Shown here in pieces: positions 1 through 7,637 of a stretch of 53,303 nucleotides of DNA (its first letter is position 1; each line of letters begins with the position of its first letter). The notes below the pieces were generated by a model. It was not told where the DNA came from, did no database searches, and worked only from the letters and a program-made list of their open reading frames with translations. The position numbers and the translations under genes are program-made. Origin of the DNA: Elusimicrobiota bacterium (GTDB taxonomy: Bacteria > Elusimicrobiota > Elusimicrobia > Elusimicrobiales > Elusimicrobiaceae); the NCBI GenBank assembly GCA_012523635.1, contig JAAYTX010000083.1, forward strand, positions 1-53,303, given 5' to 3'.

Positions 1-787
1 GTTTGGCGGCGGCCTGCGCTATGTTCTTGGGAATGAGGCGGCTTTCCAGCTTCTGCAGCTCAGCCTCAAGATAGTCGGGGACAGTCTCTTCGTCCTGGTT
101 GGGCTTGGAACGGGCAGTGGCCTGCGGTTCCGGCTCCGAAACTGTTTCTTCCATGGCGGGGGCCGGTTCTTCCGGCGCCTGCGCTGCGGCTGGCTCCGGC
201 GCGGGCTGCGGCTCCTCAAACGAAGGCTCGGGCAAACCTGTTTCCTCAGGCTGTGGCTCGGGAACAGGCTCTGGCCTGGGCGCTGTCCGATGCGTCTGGG
301 GATGAACGCGTGAAGACGGCGGCTTTCGCGCGGGCGGAGGCTCGGGCTCCTGAATCTCCTCTACGGTTTCCTGTTCGGGCGCCTCGGCATCCTGGGGGGC
401 GTAATCCTGGGCGTACTCCTGCGGGTAGGGCTGCGCAGGCTCCTGCTGCGGCTCTTCCACAAGCTCCTGCAAACCGCCCCTGGAGCGGGACGCCGTCTCT
501 TCCTGTTCGGGGAGCTCTTCGTCGGAGAAGAAAACCTGTTCCGACTGGGCTCCGGGCGGGGCCATGGCGGATACGACGCTTTTCACGAAATCCAGCGTCT
601 TGGTCTCGTTAGAATGTATGGCAAGGGAATAGGCGGTCACGCCGTTCTCTTTCCTAGGGCGGCCGCAGACATTGGCTATGCGTTCCAGCAGGCCTATCAT
701 GTCCTCAAATTCGGCGCCCACCATCAGCGAGTAGCGGTATCTCCGCCACTTGCCGCGTTCGCGCCGTATTCCCCAGTTCTTTATCAT
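1..787 (-). CDS. Partial protein with acidic Pro/Glu/Gln-rich linker, last seen gene of the BMC operon
   Basis: The frame is open from the ATG at 787 to the window edge, so at least 262 residues are present and the C terminus is missing. I do not recognise the family. Residues 1 to about 85 look folded (starts MIKNWGIRRERGKWRRY and includes a Cys near residue 42). Then comes a long linker rich in Pro, Glu and Gln (about residues 90-220) with repeated E-P and P-E-P pairs, followed by a helical stretch rich in Leu, Lys and Ala near the edge. The start lies 13 bp after the stop of the small BMC-associated gene at 801-1040, so it is probably in the same transcript. A basic head joined to a flexible acidic tail would suit a scaffold or adaptor, but that is inference only. 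No catalytic motif was seen. Confidence 0.6.
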   Translation of the reverse strand, partial: MIKNWGIRRERGKWRRYRYSLMVGAEFEDMIGLLERIANVCGRPRKENGVTAYSLAIHSNETKTLDFVKSVVSAMAPPGAQSEQVFFSDEELPEQEETASRSRGGLQELVEEPQQEPAQPYPQEYAQDYAPQDAEAPEQETVEEIQEPEPPPARKPPSSRVHPQTHRTAPRPEPVPEPQPEETGLPEPSFEEPQPAPEPAAAQAPEEPAPAMEETVSEPEPQATARSKPNQDEETVPDYLEAELQKLESRLIPKNIAQAAAK

Positions 788-800
788 CGTCCGAGGGCCG

Positions 801-1040
801 TCACTCGAAAATTATCCGCACGCCTTCGTAATCTATCCAGTCCCTGGCCAGGGGGCTTACAATGGCCCCCTTGGGCAGGCGGATGATTTTTTCTCCCGGC
901 TTGCGCATGCGGCGCAGTTCCCAATCGCTCACAAAAACACGTCCGGGCGGGCCATGCGGCTTTTCGCCGCCTGAAACCCGCCCCCCGCGCTGCGCCAGCA
1001 ATTCGACCAGCCAGTCTATAAGGTCATCCCTGGTGAACAA
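801..1040 (-). CDS. Small BMC-associated protein (79 aa)
   Basis: Residues 4-18 (DDLIDWLVELLAQRG) could form a short amphipathic helix followed by a Gly/Pro-rich linker. That is the layout of the encapsulation peptides that carry cargo into microcompartments. Residues 55-69 contain LPKGAIVSPLARDW, and from memory a similar P-x-G-x-I-x-x-P-x-A-x-D stretch occurs in other small BMC-locus proteins. It sits 28 bp downstream of a BMC-H shell gene and 13 bp upstream of the next gene, inside the operon. The biochemical function is unknown. A cargo adaptor or small shell-associated protein is the most natural reading, but this is inferred from context. Confidence 0.6.
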   Translation of the reverse strand: MFTRDDLIDWLVELLAQRGGRVSGGEKPHGPPGRVFVSDWELRRMRKPGEKIIRLPKGAIVSPLARDWIDYEGVRIIFE

Positions 1041-1068
1041 GGGAGCCTCCCTGTCAAAGCCCCGGAAC

Positions 1069-1368
1069 TCAGTCCGAAACCTTGACGCTCATCTTGGCCA
1101 GATATTTGTCCAGTTCGTCGTGCGGCCTGGGTATCACATGCACGCCGACGAGCTCGCCGACCTTCTGCGAGGCTGCGGCCCCGGCTTCGACGGCGGCGCG
1201 CACCGCGCCCACTTCGCCGCGGCACATCGTGGTGACGTACCCGGTGCCTATCTTCTCGTAGCCCAGCAGGCGCACCTTGGCCGCCTTGGCCATGGCGTCG
1301 GAGGCTTCTATCATGCCGATATAGCCTTTGGTTTCCACCAGTCCCAGCGCTTCCTTGGGTTCAGACAT
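1069..1368 (-). CDS. BMC-H hexameric shell protein
   Basis: A 99-residue single BMC domain of the CcmK/PduA/EutM family, which forms the hexagonal facets of microcompartment shells. It opens with the family pattern [20 protein letters not shown] and continues with [15 protein letters not shown], a [14 protein letters not shown] helix and [14 protein letters not shown] at the end. The length is normal for the family. It is 23 bp downstream of deoC. A second BMC-H gene lies at 5857-6150, so the shell has at least two hexamer types. The two are clearly different sequences rather than a recent duplication. Confidence 0.95.
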   Translation of the reverse strand: MSEPKEALGLVETKGYIGMIEASDAMAKAAKVRLLGYEKIGTGYVTTMCRGEVGAVRAAVEAGAAASQKVGELVGVHVIPRPHDELDKYLAKMSVKVSD

Positions 1369-1391
1369 TGCAATTCCTCCTGTTTACAAAA

Positions 1392-2393
1392 TCAGTATTT
1401 GCCGGCCCCGGAATCCTTCCCGGTCACTATGCCCACGCTGGCGCTTGTGCCAAGGCGCGTGGCTCCTGCTTTTATCATTTCGCTGGCGGCCTTGCCGTCG
1501 CGTATGCCGCCGGAGGCCTTCACGCCCATGTCGGGCCCCACAACCTCGCGCATGAGCGCCACATCTTCCGCTGTCGCGCCGCCGGGTCCGAAGCCGGTAG
1601 AGGTCTTAACGAAATCGGCCTTGGCCTGCTTGGACATCTTGCAGGCGCGGATTTTCTCGTCCCTGGTCAGGTAGGCGGTCTCGATAATCACCTTGAGCAC
1701 CTTGCCCACGGTGGCTTCGCGCACGGCCTTTATGTCGTCAAGCACCAGCGCGTCGTTGCCGGACTTCAGCGCGCCCACGTTGATTACCATGTCAATCTCG
1801 TCGGCGCCATTGGCTATGGCGTCGCGGGCCTCTATGGCCTTCACCGTGGGGGTCGTTGAGCCCAGAGGGAAGCCGATGACCGTGCAGACTTTTACAGGGC
1901 AGCCGCGCAGCAGCTTGGCGCACAGCGCCACATAAGAGGGGTTCACGCAAACCGAGGCGAAGGTGTATTTGCGCGCCTCCTCGCAAAGCTTGCCCACTTC
2001 CTCCTGCGTCGCGTTGGACTTCAGCAGGGTGTGGTCTATCATCGCGGCTATGGAAGAGCACCTGCCGTCGGGATGGCAGAGGCCTATGCGGTCGGCTCCG
2101 GTGCAGCGCACCTGCTCGGCCGTCATGCTGTTGAGCGGGCTGCAGCGCTGGCAGGTGGGAGAGCACTGCCCGGTCTGCTGGGCGGCGCAAGTGTGCGGCG
2201 CGGCCTGGGCGGCTCCGCCGCGGTTCCAGTTAACCAGCCCGTTTGAAAACACCTTTCCGGCCGTGCCTATGCTCACGCCGTCGCCCGGCATCTTGTAGGA
2301 GGGCGCGGGTTTTGAGGCCCCGGTCCCTATGCCCTTCTGCTGGAGGGCCTTCATCACAGCGTCCACTATCGGCTTTATCTCGTCTTCACGCAT
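1392..2393 (-). CDS. deoC: Deoxyribose-phosphate aldolase with long N-terminal cargo/Cys-rich extension
   Basis: Class I aldolase that cleaves 2-deoxyribose 5-phosphate to acetaldehyde and glyceraldehyde 3-phosphate. The catalytic domain runs from about residue 115. The Schiff-base Lys is K263 in DFVKTSTGF, the second active-site Lys is K292 in VKASGGIR, and the Asp is D201 in EIDMVINVG. At 333 residues it is about 80-110 longer than a free DeoC. Residues 1-20 ([20 protein letters not shown]) form a predicted amphipathic encapsulation peptide. Residues 69-112 hold seven Cys (C69, C77, C81, C84, C97, C106, C112), which standard DeoC lacks. The gene overlaps the BMC-P gene upstream by 8 bp. The extension and the neighbours make it the likely signature enzyme of this compartment. 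Confidence 0.93.
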   Translation of the reverse strand: MREDEIKPIVDAVMKALQQKGIGTGASKPAPSYKMPGDGVSIGTAGKVFSNGLVNWNRGGAAQAAPHTCAAQQTGQCSPTCQRCSPLNSMTAEQVRCTGADRIGLCHPDGRCSSIAAMIDHTLLKSNATQEEVGKLCEEARKYTFASVCVNPSYVALCAKLLRGCPVKVCTVIGFPLGSTTPTVKAIEARDAIANGADEIDMVINVGALKSGNDALVLDDIKAVREATVGKVLKVIIETAYLTRDEKIRACKMSKQAKADFVKTSTGFGPGGATAEDVALMREVVGPDMGVKASGGIRDGKAASEMIKAGATRLGTSASVGIVTGKDSGAGKY

Positions 2394-2682
2394 ATTTTTT
2401 ATCCTTTCCTCCGGAATGCACGGAATCCAGCACCCCGCAAATCAGCGTACGCACCGGGGCGTTGTCGTTTTTAATAACTTTTCTGGCCGAGCCGCCTTCA
2501 TCAAGCACCAGCACTGTGTCGCCCACGCCGGCGCCAACGCCGCCGTCCAGCGCCAGCGCGGTAGCCCCGGCGTATTCTCCGCTTACGGGTTCCACAGGCT
2601 TCACCAGCAGCAGCTTGCCCCCCTTAAGGTCGGGGTGCTTGCGCGTCGCCCACACACTTCCCACCACTTTAGCCACGAACAT
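2386..2682 (-). CDS. BMC-P (EutN/CcmL) pentameric vertex protein 1
   Basis: A 98-residue protein of the EutN/CcmL family, whose pentamers cap the vertices of microcompartments. It begins with the family start [17 protein letters not shown] and has [10 protein letters not shown], a [14 protein letters not shown] loop and an [14 protein letters not shown] end motif. Its 3' end overlaps deoC by 8 bp, which suggests translational coupling. It is one of three BMC-P paralogues in this operon, and the copies differ in sequence, as is common in BMC loci. Confidence 0.93.
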   Translation of the reverse strand: MFVAKVVGSVWATRKHPDLKGGKLLLVKPVEPVSGEYAGATALALDGGVGAGVGDTVLVLDEGGSARKVIKNDNAPVRTLICGVLDSVHSGGKDKKYA

Positions 2683-2690
2683 ATAAAATC

Positions 2691-2990
2691 CTAAAGCCCG
2701 TCCAGCTGATAGCCGTCCACAATGCCCACTATGGCGGCGTCGACGGGCGGGAGCGCAGTTCCGCAGCCCGCCTCGTAGCAGTTCTGATAAGCCACTATGG
2801 CCTCGCGGGAGGCCACATAGAAAACCTTTTCGCCGGAGCCGGCCCCTACGCAGTCGCCGGCCACCAGAGGGCTGCCGGTTTCCTTGCCGGTATCCCAGTC
2901 AAGGGGCTGTATCAGCAAAAGCTTCTTGTCCTCCACCGCGGCTTCCTGCCTGGTGCAGAACACCCTTCCGCAAACGCGAGCCAGCTTCAT
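2691..2990 (-). CDS. BMC-P (EutN/CcmL) pentameric vertex protein 2
   Basis: A 99-residue EutN/CcmL-family shell protein. Family signals are the start MKLARVCGRVFCTRQEA, the KKLLLIQPLDWDTG strand, the V-G-A-G-S-G-E-K-V loop and the closing D-A-A-I-V-G-I-V-D-G-Y. It carries more Cys than the other two copies (C7, C12, a mid-protein Cys and two near C-Y-E-A-G-C). The start ATG overlaps the stop of the isomerase gene upstream by 4 bp (ATGA), so the two are translationally coupled. It lies 8 bp before the next BMC-P gene. Confidence 0.92.
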   Translation of the reverse strand: MKLARVCGRVFCTRQEAAVEDKKLLLIQPLDWDTGKETGSPLVAGDCVGAGSGEKVFYVASREAIVAYQNCYEAGCGTALPPVDAAIVGIVDGYQLDGL

Positions 2991-3445
2991 GGCCGTCCCT
3001 GGCAGTAGCGCTTTTCTATGGCGGCCACCTTCTCAAGCCGCTTGGAATGCCTGCCGCCCTCAAAGGGAGTGTTCAGCCAAACTTTCAGTATTTCCTGTAT
3101 GGACAGCTCGCCCATGGTTTTTCCGCCTAGGCAGAGGACGTTGCAGTCCTCGTGCGCGGCGGCGAAGCGGGCTGCGTTCGGGTCGTAGGCGCAGACCGCG
3201 CGCGCCCCGGGCACCTTGTTGGCGGCAAAGCAGACTCCGCCGCCGAAGCCGTCCAGCAGTATACCCCGGTCGAATTCCTTTCGCACCACGGCCTCGGAAA
3301 CCAGAAGGGCCGGGTCCGGATAGTCGGCCGACTCGGCGGCATAGCAGCCGAAATCTGTCACCTCATGGCCAAGGCCCTGGAGAAACTTCTTTATCTTCTC
3401 CTTGGCCTCGAAGCCGCCGTGGTCCGAACCTATAACCAGACGCAT
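2987..3445 (-). CDS. RpiB/LacAB-family sugar-phosphate isomerase with altered active site
   Basis: A 152-residue member of the RpiB/LacA/LacB aldose-ketose isomerase family. Visible landmarks are GSDHGGFEAKE near the start (D8, H9), FAANKVPGARAV, the AAAHEDCN His (H99) and EGGRHSKRLEKV. In canonical RpiB the catalytic Cys lies in a C-G-T-G stretch. Here the aligned residues 65-68 are D-G-F-G, so the Cys is Asp and the Thr is Phe. The alternative Glu used by mycobacterial RpiB is also absent (V71). A D-A-Y-G-type stretch at this spot is what I recall for LacA-type subunits. RpiB homologues are known in DeoC-containing sugar-phosphate BMCs. The substrate here may not be ribose 5-phosphate. Confidence 0.85.
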   Translation of the reverse strand: MRLVIGSDHGGFEAKEKIKKFLQGLGHEVTDFGCYAAESADYPDPALLVSEAVVRKEFDRGILLDGFGGGVCFAANKVPGARAVCAYDPNAARFAAAHEDCNVLCLGGKTMGELSIQEILKVWLNTPFEGGRHSKRLEKVAAIEKRYCQGRP

Positions 3446-3454
3446 ACGCGCTCC

Positions 3455-4006
3455 TTACAGCAACGCCTTTCCCAGCTGAGAGTGGGCGTTGGGTATGAGA
3501 ATTTTAGACACTATCGCGTCTTCCGGCAGGGACAGCGCGGCGGCGGCGACCGCCGTCTTCACCGCGCCGACTTCGCCGGTGATGGAGAAGAAGCCCTTGC
3601 CGCCAATGCCGGTACCGAGCTTTATCTCTATCAAAGACACCTTGGCGGCCTTGCAGGCTATATCGGCCCCGTAGAGCGCGCCCATGGCATCCTTGGTTTC
3701 CAGTATGGCCACTGCCTCAAGCTTCGCGCTTTTGTTCTTGCCAGACAGCGCGGCCAGCGCGTCTTTGTGGATGTTGCGTATCACGAACTCGGCGATTACC
3801 ACGCCCTTGGCCGTTTCGGTTCCGGTCCGCATCGAGGATTCCACCTCTCCGACCGGGCCCGTAATTATTATCAGATATTTGCCGCGCGCGGTGGGCTCGG
3901 ACTTGGCTATCTCCACCCCGGCCGCCTTGCACATCGCATCCAGCGCCTCAATCCCGCGCGCTATGGACGAAGTTTCCAGAAGTCCCAGTGCTATGTCTGC
4001 CTGCAT
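3455..4006 (-). CDS. BMC-T tandem-domain shell protein
   Basis: A 183-residue protein with two BMC domains in tandem. The first (residues 1-93) opens with ALGLLETSSIARGIEALDAM, and the second (about 95-183) with LEAVAILETKDAMGALYGAD. Such proteins form trimers that take hexamer positions in the shell and often carry gated or metal-bearing pores. PduT-type members hold an Fe-S cluster at a pore Cys. I see no Cys at the corresponding second-domain position, so a cluster is not supported. It is 13 bp downstream of the aldehyde dehydrogenase and 9 bp upstream of the isomerase, inside the operon. Confidence 0.92.
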   Translation of the reverse strand: MQADIALGLLETSSIARGIEALDAMCKAAGVEIAKSEPTARGKYLIIITGPVGEVESSMRTGTETAKGVVIAEFVIRNIHKDALAALSGKNKSAKLEAVAILETKDAMGALYGADIACKAAKVSLIEIKLGTGIGGKGFFSITGEVGAVKTAVAAAALSLPEDAIVSKILIPNAHSQLGKALL

Positions 4007-4019
4007 ATTAAACGCTCCT

Positions 4020-5474
4020 TCAGGCTATCCTGAAATATCCCACCAGCACGCAGTGCAGCGGGCGCACGAAATGAGTGGGCTTGGTTATGCCGTCGCCGGT
4101 AGGCGTGCCTATGGACATGGAGGCGTAACCCTCGCCCATGCCAAGGCCGTAAAGCGTCGGCGCGTTCTTCACGTAGATGGAGCAGGCTATCCTGCGACCC
4201 ATCTTCGTGAGGTTCTCCACGTTCATCGAATACATCGCGGCGCTGTGGTGGTTGCCGCCCTCGGCCCGGTAAGCCAGCTCTATGGCCGCGTCCAGGTTCG
4301 GCACGAAGGTCACCGGCAGCACCGGCATAAGCTGTTCGGCCATCACGAACGGATGGTCGTTGGGAGTAACGCCCCACAGCACGCGGACATCATCGGACAG
4401 CGAAAGGCCTATGGCCTTTGCGATGTGCGAGGGGTTCTTGCCCACGAAGTCGCGGTTGACGCGCGGCTCCTTGCCGGGCTGGTAGTCGGGTATGGCGGCC
4501 TTGGCAAGCTGGTCCATCTGCTCCGGGCTCAGCTCGTAGGCGCGCTTGTCGGCGCGCATGGCTGCCAGGAATTTCTCCCGGGCGGCCTCCACCACAATCA
4601 CTTCCTTCTCGGCTATGCACAGCACGTTATTGTCGAAACCGCAACCGGTGATGATGCTTTCCGCGCATTCCGGGAAGCGGGCGGTCTCGTCCACCACTAC
4701 GGGCGGGTTGCCGGGGCCGGCGGCTATCACCTTGCAGGTCTTTCCCGTGGTCATGGCCACGCGCACTATCGCGGGCCCGCCTGTCACGAGGTTCATCCTC
4801 GCCTTGGGGTGGGACAGCAGTTCCTTGGTGCTGTCCTGCGTGGGAGAGGCCATGGTGGTCATCAAATCAGGCGGCGCGCCTGCGGCCACTGCCGCGGCGT
4901 TGAAAACGCGTATGGCTTCCTGCACGGATTTCTTCGAGGCCGGATGCGGGGAAAACACCACGCTGTTACCGGCCGCCAGTATGGCTATGGCGTTGCTGAT
5001 AACCGTCGCCACCGGGTTGGTGGACGGGGTTATGGCCGCCACCACGCCGAAGGGCGCGTACTCCACCAGCGTGAGGCCCTTGTCGCCGGTATAGGCGCGG
5101 GCCGAAAGGTCCTCGACGCCCGGGGTTTTCAGCGCGCAGATGAGGTTCTTCTGCACCTTGTCCTGCCAACGGCCCATGCCCGTCTCTTCCTGGGCCATTT
5201 TGGCGAAGCGCTCGGCGTTGCTCACGGCGGCCTGGCGTATGGCGTCTATTATCTTCTTGCGGGCTTCGATGCCCATGTCCTGAAAAACCGGCTGGGCCTT
5301 CTCCGCGGCCTCTACGGCCTCTGTGACCGTCTGGTACACGCCGCCGCCCGATGCCGCCGCCTCGCGGCGCGGCTGGGCCTGCGGCGCGCCCTGAATGGCC
5401 GCGCGAAAGCCGGGGTTTGAGTCCAGCTTCTTCAACACCTCTGAAACTATGCGGGTTATGTCGTCTTGAGTCAT
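4020..5474 (-). CDS. CoA-acylating aldehyde dehydrogenase, PduP/EutE type
   Basis: A 484-residue NAD-dependent enzyme that oxidises a short aldehyde, here most likely acetaldehyde from DeoC, to the acyl-CoA. The catalytic Cys is C286 in GFDNNVLCIAEK. Other family marks are APFGVVAAITPSTNP, the VTGGPAIVRVAM stretch and GPGNPPVVVD. Residues 1-20 (MTQDDITRIVSEVLKKLDSN) are a typical amphipathic encapsulation peptide, followed by a Gln/Pro/Ala-rich linker to about residue 45. The overall length matches BMC aldehyde dehydrogenases. It lies 7 bp downstream of a BMC-P gene. No alcohol dehydrogenase is visible in the window, so how NAD is regenerated is unclear. Confidence 0.95.
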   Translation of the reverse strand: MTQDDITRIVSEVLKKLDSNPGFRAAIQGAPQAQPRREAAASGGGVYQTVTEAVEAAEKAQPVFQDMGIEARKKIIDAIRQAAVSNAERFAKMAQEETGMGRWQDKVQKNLICALKTPGVEDLSARAYTGDKGLTLVEYAPFGVVAAITPSTNPVATVISNAIAILAAGNSVVFSPHPASKKSVQEAIRVFNAAAVAAGAPPDLMTTMASPTQDSTKELLSHPKARMNLVTGGPAIVRVAMTTGKTCKVIAAGPGNPPVVVDETARFPECAESIITGCGFDNNVLCIAEKEVIVVEAAREKFLAAMRADKRAYELSPEQMDQLAKAAIPDYQPGKEPRVNRDFVGKNPSHIAKAIGLSLSDDVRVLWGVTPNDHPFVMAEQLMPVLPVTFVPNLDAAIELAYRAEGGNHHSAAMYSMNVENLTKMGRRIACSIYVKNAPTLYGLGMGEGYASMSIGTPTGDGITKPTHFVRPLHCVLVGYFRIA

Positions 5475-5481
5475 GGCCGCC

Positions 5482-5787
5482 TCACAAACCCTTGTCCTGC
5501 GACTTGCGGAACACCACGGAACCGTCCTTCTCTATGGTGTCTACTATGGCGAAGATGGCGCAATCCACCGGATTGCTCTCGGTCCTGCTGGTTTGCCGGG
5601 CCGAAGAGCCCTGCACCAGCAGCACCAGCTCGCCTTCCCCGGCGCCGACGGTATCAACAGCAATCAGCGGCGTGCCCTTGGGCTTGCCGTCCAGTTCCAC
5701 CGGCTGGGCCATCAACAGCTTGCAGCCGACCAGCTTGTCGTCCTTTCTGGTGCAGACGACGTTTCCCACCACTCTGGCGAAAAGCAT
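5482..5787 (-). CDS. BMC-P (EutN/CcmL) pentameric vertex protein 3
   Basis: A 101-residue EutN/CcmL-family shell protein. It starts MLFARVVGNVVCTRKDDKL and has CKLLMAQPV, an A-V-D-T-V-G-A-G-E-G-E-L-V-L loop and an A-I-F-A-I-V-D-T-I end motif. A strong Shine-Dalgarno (GGGAGG) precedes the ATG. The 69 bp between it and the BMC-H gene upstream hold a large stem-loop (5804-5846), which may set its expression below that of the hexamer. Confidence 0.93.
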   Translation of the reverse strand: MLFARVVGNVVCTRKDDKLVGCKLLMAQPVELDGKPKGTPLIAVDTVGAGEGELVLLVQGSSARQTSRTESNPVDCAIFAIVDTIEKDGSVVFRKSQDKGL

Positions 5788-5803
5788 AAAACCTCCCGGT
5801 ACA

Positions 5804-5846
5804 GCGGCCCCGGCCCGCCGCCGAACACGCGGCGGGCCGGAGCGGC
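5804..5846 (-). promoter_or_regulatory. Strong intercistronic stem-loop between BMC-H and BMC-P genes
   Basis: A perfect 12-bp GC-only stem (5810-5821 pairs with 5829-5840) with a 7-nt loop, extended outward with two mismatches to 5804 and 5846. It lies in the gap between the BMC-H gene (ends 5857) and the BMC-P gene (starts 5787). There is no T-run after the stem on the minus strand, so it is not a classical terminator. Such hairpins can shield upstream mRNA from 3' exonucleases or cut read-through. This would raise the hexamer:pentamer ratio, as shell assembly needs. The structure is seen; its role is inferred. Confidence 0.6.
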
Positions 5847-5856
5847 AAAATCAGAC

Positions 5857-6150
5857 TTATTTCTTGCCGCGGTTGTCAGCCAGGGATATGGGGAACTTCC
5901 CCTCCAGGTCGCCGTGCGGCTGCGGTATCACATGCACGGACACGACCTCGCCGACGCGCTGGGCGGCGGCGGCACCGGCATCGCAGCTGGCGCGGCAAGC
6001 GGCCACTTCGCCGCGGAACAGCACCGTAACCAGTCCCGACCCGATCTTCTCATATCCGGCCAGCCTGACGTTGGCGGCCTTCACGGCCGCATCGGCGGCC
6101 TCTATGCAGGGCACCAGCCCCTTGGTTTCTATCATTCCGAGCGCTTCCAT
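5857..6150 (-). CDS. BMC-H hexameric shell protein, second copy
   Basis: A 97-residue single-domain BMC shell protein. It opens [20 protein letters not shown] and has [36 protein letters not shown] and [11 protein letters not shown]. Residues 84-97 form a basic tail (ends NRGKK). The Cys in the first helix and the two in the R-A-S-C-D region set it apart from the other BMC-H at 1069-1368. It lies 38 bp downstream of pduL and just before the strong intercistronic stem-loop, a good position for a highly expressed shell building block. Confidence 0.95.
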   Translation of the reverse strand: MEALGMIETKGLVPCIEAADAAVKAANVRLAGYEKIGSGLVTVLFRGEVAACRASCDAGAAAAQRVGEVVSVHVIPQPHGDLEGKFPISLADNRGKK

Positions 6151-6188
6151 TGTTCCTCCTTAAGTTGCTGCTGCAATTGCACTTCCGC

Positions 6189-6818
6189 CTACACTATGTA
6201 TCCAAAATCGCTGTTGCCCACCATGGCCGCGTTGGCTTCCTCCACGTCCAGATGGAGCTCCAGCGCGAATTTGTCGCTTACGCGGCACAGCACCTGCTCA
6301 AACACCACCCCGCGGTCGCCTTTCTCGCCGCAGCGCACGCGCACTATCTGCTTGTCCTCTATGCCAAAGTTCCTGGCGTCTGCCGGGGTGAAATGTATGT
6401 GCCGCTTGGAAAGAATCACGCCGCCCTGCACGGTGACCGTGCCCTTGGGGCCGGTTATCTTGATGCCCGGGGTATTGTCCAGGCTGCCGGAAGCGCGCAC
6501 CGGGGGCTTAAGGCCCAGCTTCACGGCATCCCCCATGGAAACCTCAATCTGCGTCCTGGTGCGGTAGGGGCCTATCATGCGCACGTTCTTGAAGGCGCCT
6601 TTCTCGGTCTCGATGTTCACGGCCTCGTTGCAGGCGAAGAAGCCCGGCTGGCGCAACTGCCTGTAAACCGTGGGTTCCGCCTCCTGCCCGAAAAGGGTCT
6701 TGAAATCCTCTTTGGTCAGGTGCAAATGGCGGTTTGAAACGCCTATCGGGATGGGTTTGGACGCGCGGTCCATGCGCTTGCCTATCTCTGCCGCTATTTT
6801 GTCGGAATCGGACGACAT
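6189..6818 (-). CDS. pduL: Phosphate propanoyl/acetyltransferase PduL
   Basis: A 209-residue BMC phosphotransacylase that converts acyl-CoA plus phosphate to acyl-phosphate and free CoA, recycling CoA inside the shell. The zinc-binding His residues are visible in NRHLHLT (H31, H33), KRHIHF (H140, H142) and LELHLD (H189). The two-domain architecture and length are normal. Residues 1-19 (MSSDSDKIAAEIGKRMDRA) are short and amphipathic, as in lumenal PduL. It lies 8 bp downstream of tpiA. Paired with the aldehyde dehydrogenase it forms the standard aldehyde-oxidising core of a metabolosome. Confidence 0.95.
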   Translation of the reverse strand: MSSDSDKIAAEIGKRMDRASKPIPIGVSNRHLHLTKEDFKTLFGQEAEPTVYRQLRQPGFFACNEAVNIETEKGAFKNVRMIGPYRTRTQIEVSMGDAVKLGLKPPVRASGSLDNTPGIKITGPKGTVTVQGGVILSKRHIHFTPADARNFGIEDKQIVRVRCGEKGDRGVVFEQVLCRVSDKFALELHLDVEEANAAMVGNSDFGYIV

Positions 6819-6826
6819 ATGTTCTC

Positions 6827-7606
6827 CTATTTGGTTATAACTTCCTGAAAATGAATTATGCGCAGAAAGCCGTCGGCCTTGAGGCTGGCTCCGCCGACCA
6901 AGGCCCCGTCCACGTCGGGCTGGGCCATGATTTCGTCAACGTTGTCCGCCTTCACGGAACCGCCGTAGAGTATGCGCATGCCGTCCGCCAGCGCCGGGGA
7001 ATACAGCCTGCCCGCCAGCTTACGGATGAAAATGTGGGCGTCCTGAGCCTGGTCCGGGGTGGCGTTTTTACCCGTGCCTATGGCCCATACCGGCTCGTAG
7101 GCTATGATGAGGGTGGAAAGTTCTTCGGCCTTGCGGCCTGCAAGCGCGCCAGACACCTGGGTTTCAAGCACGCGGTAGGTTTTCTGGCTTTCGCGCTCGG
7201 CCAGCGTTTCGCCCACGCACAGCACCGGCACCAGCCCGTGGCGCAGTGCGGCGGCAAGCTTCTTATTTATAACCTGGTCGCTTTCGCCGAAAATGCTGCG
7301 GCGCTCGGAGTGGCCGATAAGCACATGCGTACAGCCGGCGTCCTTTATCTGCCCGGGAGCAACAGCACCCGTGAAAGCGCCCTTGTCCTCCCAGCTCATG
7401 TCCTGCGCGGCCAGCAGTATGTCGGAACCTTTCAGCGCGGCTGCCACCTGATGCAGCGAAGTGAACGACGGCGCCATCATGACCTGCCCGGCGTATCCCG
7501 GCCTGACGCCGTTTTTCACCGACGAAGCCAGGTCCACGGACTCCTTGGCGGTATTATGCATCTTCCAGTTTCCGGCTATCAGCGTCTTCCTCATTTTGGA
7601 GGCCAT
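6827..7606 (-). CDS. tpiA: Triose-phosphate isomerase
   Basis: A 259-residue TIM that interconverts glyceraldehyde 3-phosphate and dihydroxyacetone phosphate. Catalytic signatures are GNWKMH (Lys), IGHSERR (His) and AYEPVWAIGTG (Glu), with the phosphate-binding YGGSVKADN near the end. The start at 7606 is preceded by GGGAG about 12 nt upstream. A second ATG four codons later is possible. It is the first gene of the BMC operon, 8 bp upstream of pduL. That suits it: DeoC releases glyceraldehyde 3-phosphate, which TpiA feeds to glycolysis. It could also be the cell's only housekeeping copy. No encapsulation peptide is visible, so it is probably cytosolic. Confidence 0.97.
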   Translation of the reverse strand: MASKMRKTLIAGNWKMHNTAKESVDLASSVKNGVRPGYAGQVMMAPSFTSLHQVAAALKGSDILLAAQDMSWEDKGAFTGAVAPGQIKDAGCTHVLIGHSERRSIFGESDQVINKKLAAALRHGLVPVLCVGETLAERESQKTYRVLETQVSGALAGRKAEELSTLIIAYEPVWAIGTGKNATPDQAQDAHIFIRKLAGRLYSPALADGMRILYGGSVKADNVDEIMAQPDVDGALVGGASLKADGFLRIIHFQEVITK

Positions 7607-7637
7607 ATGAAAAAAATTCTCCCGGTTTTGTTGACTT

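Noticed and set aside
3684-5420. 578-codon plus-strand open frame antisense to the aldehyde dehydrogenase
   Set aside because: His/Gly/Arg-rich shadow of a GC-rich coding strand with no domain signal; the minus-strand gene is certain.
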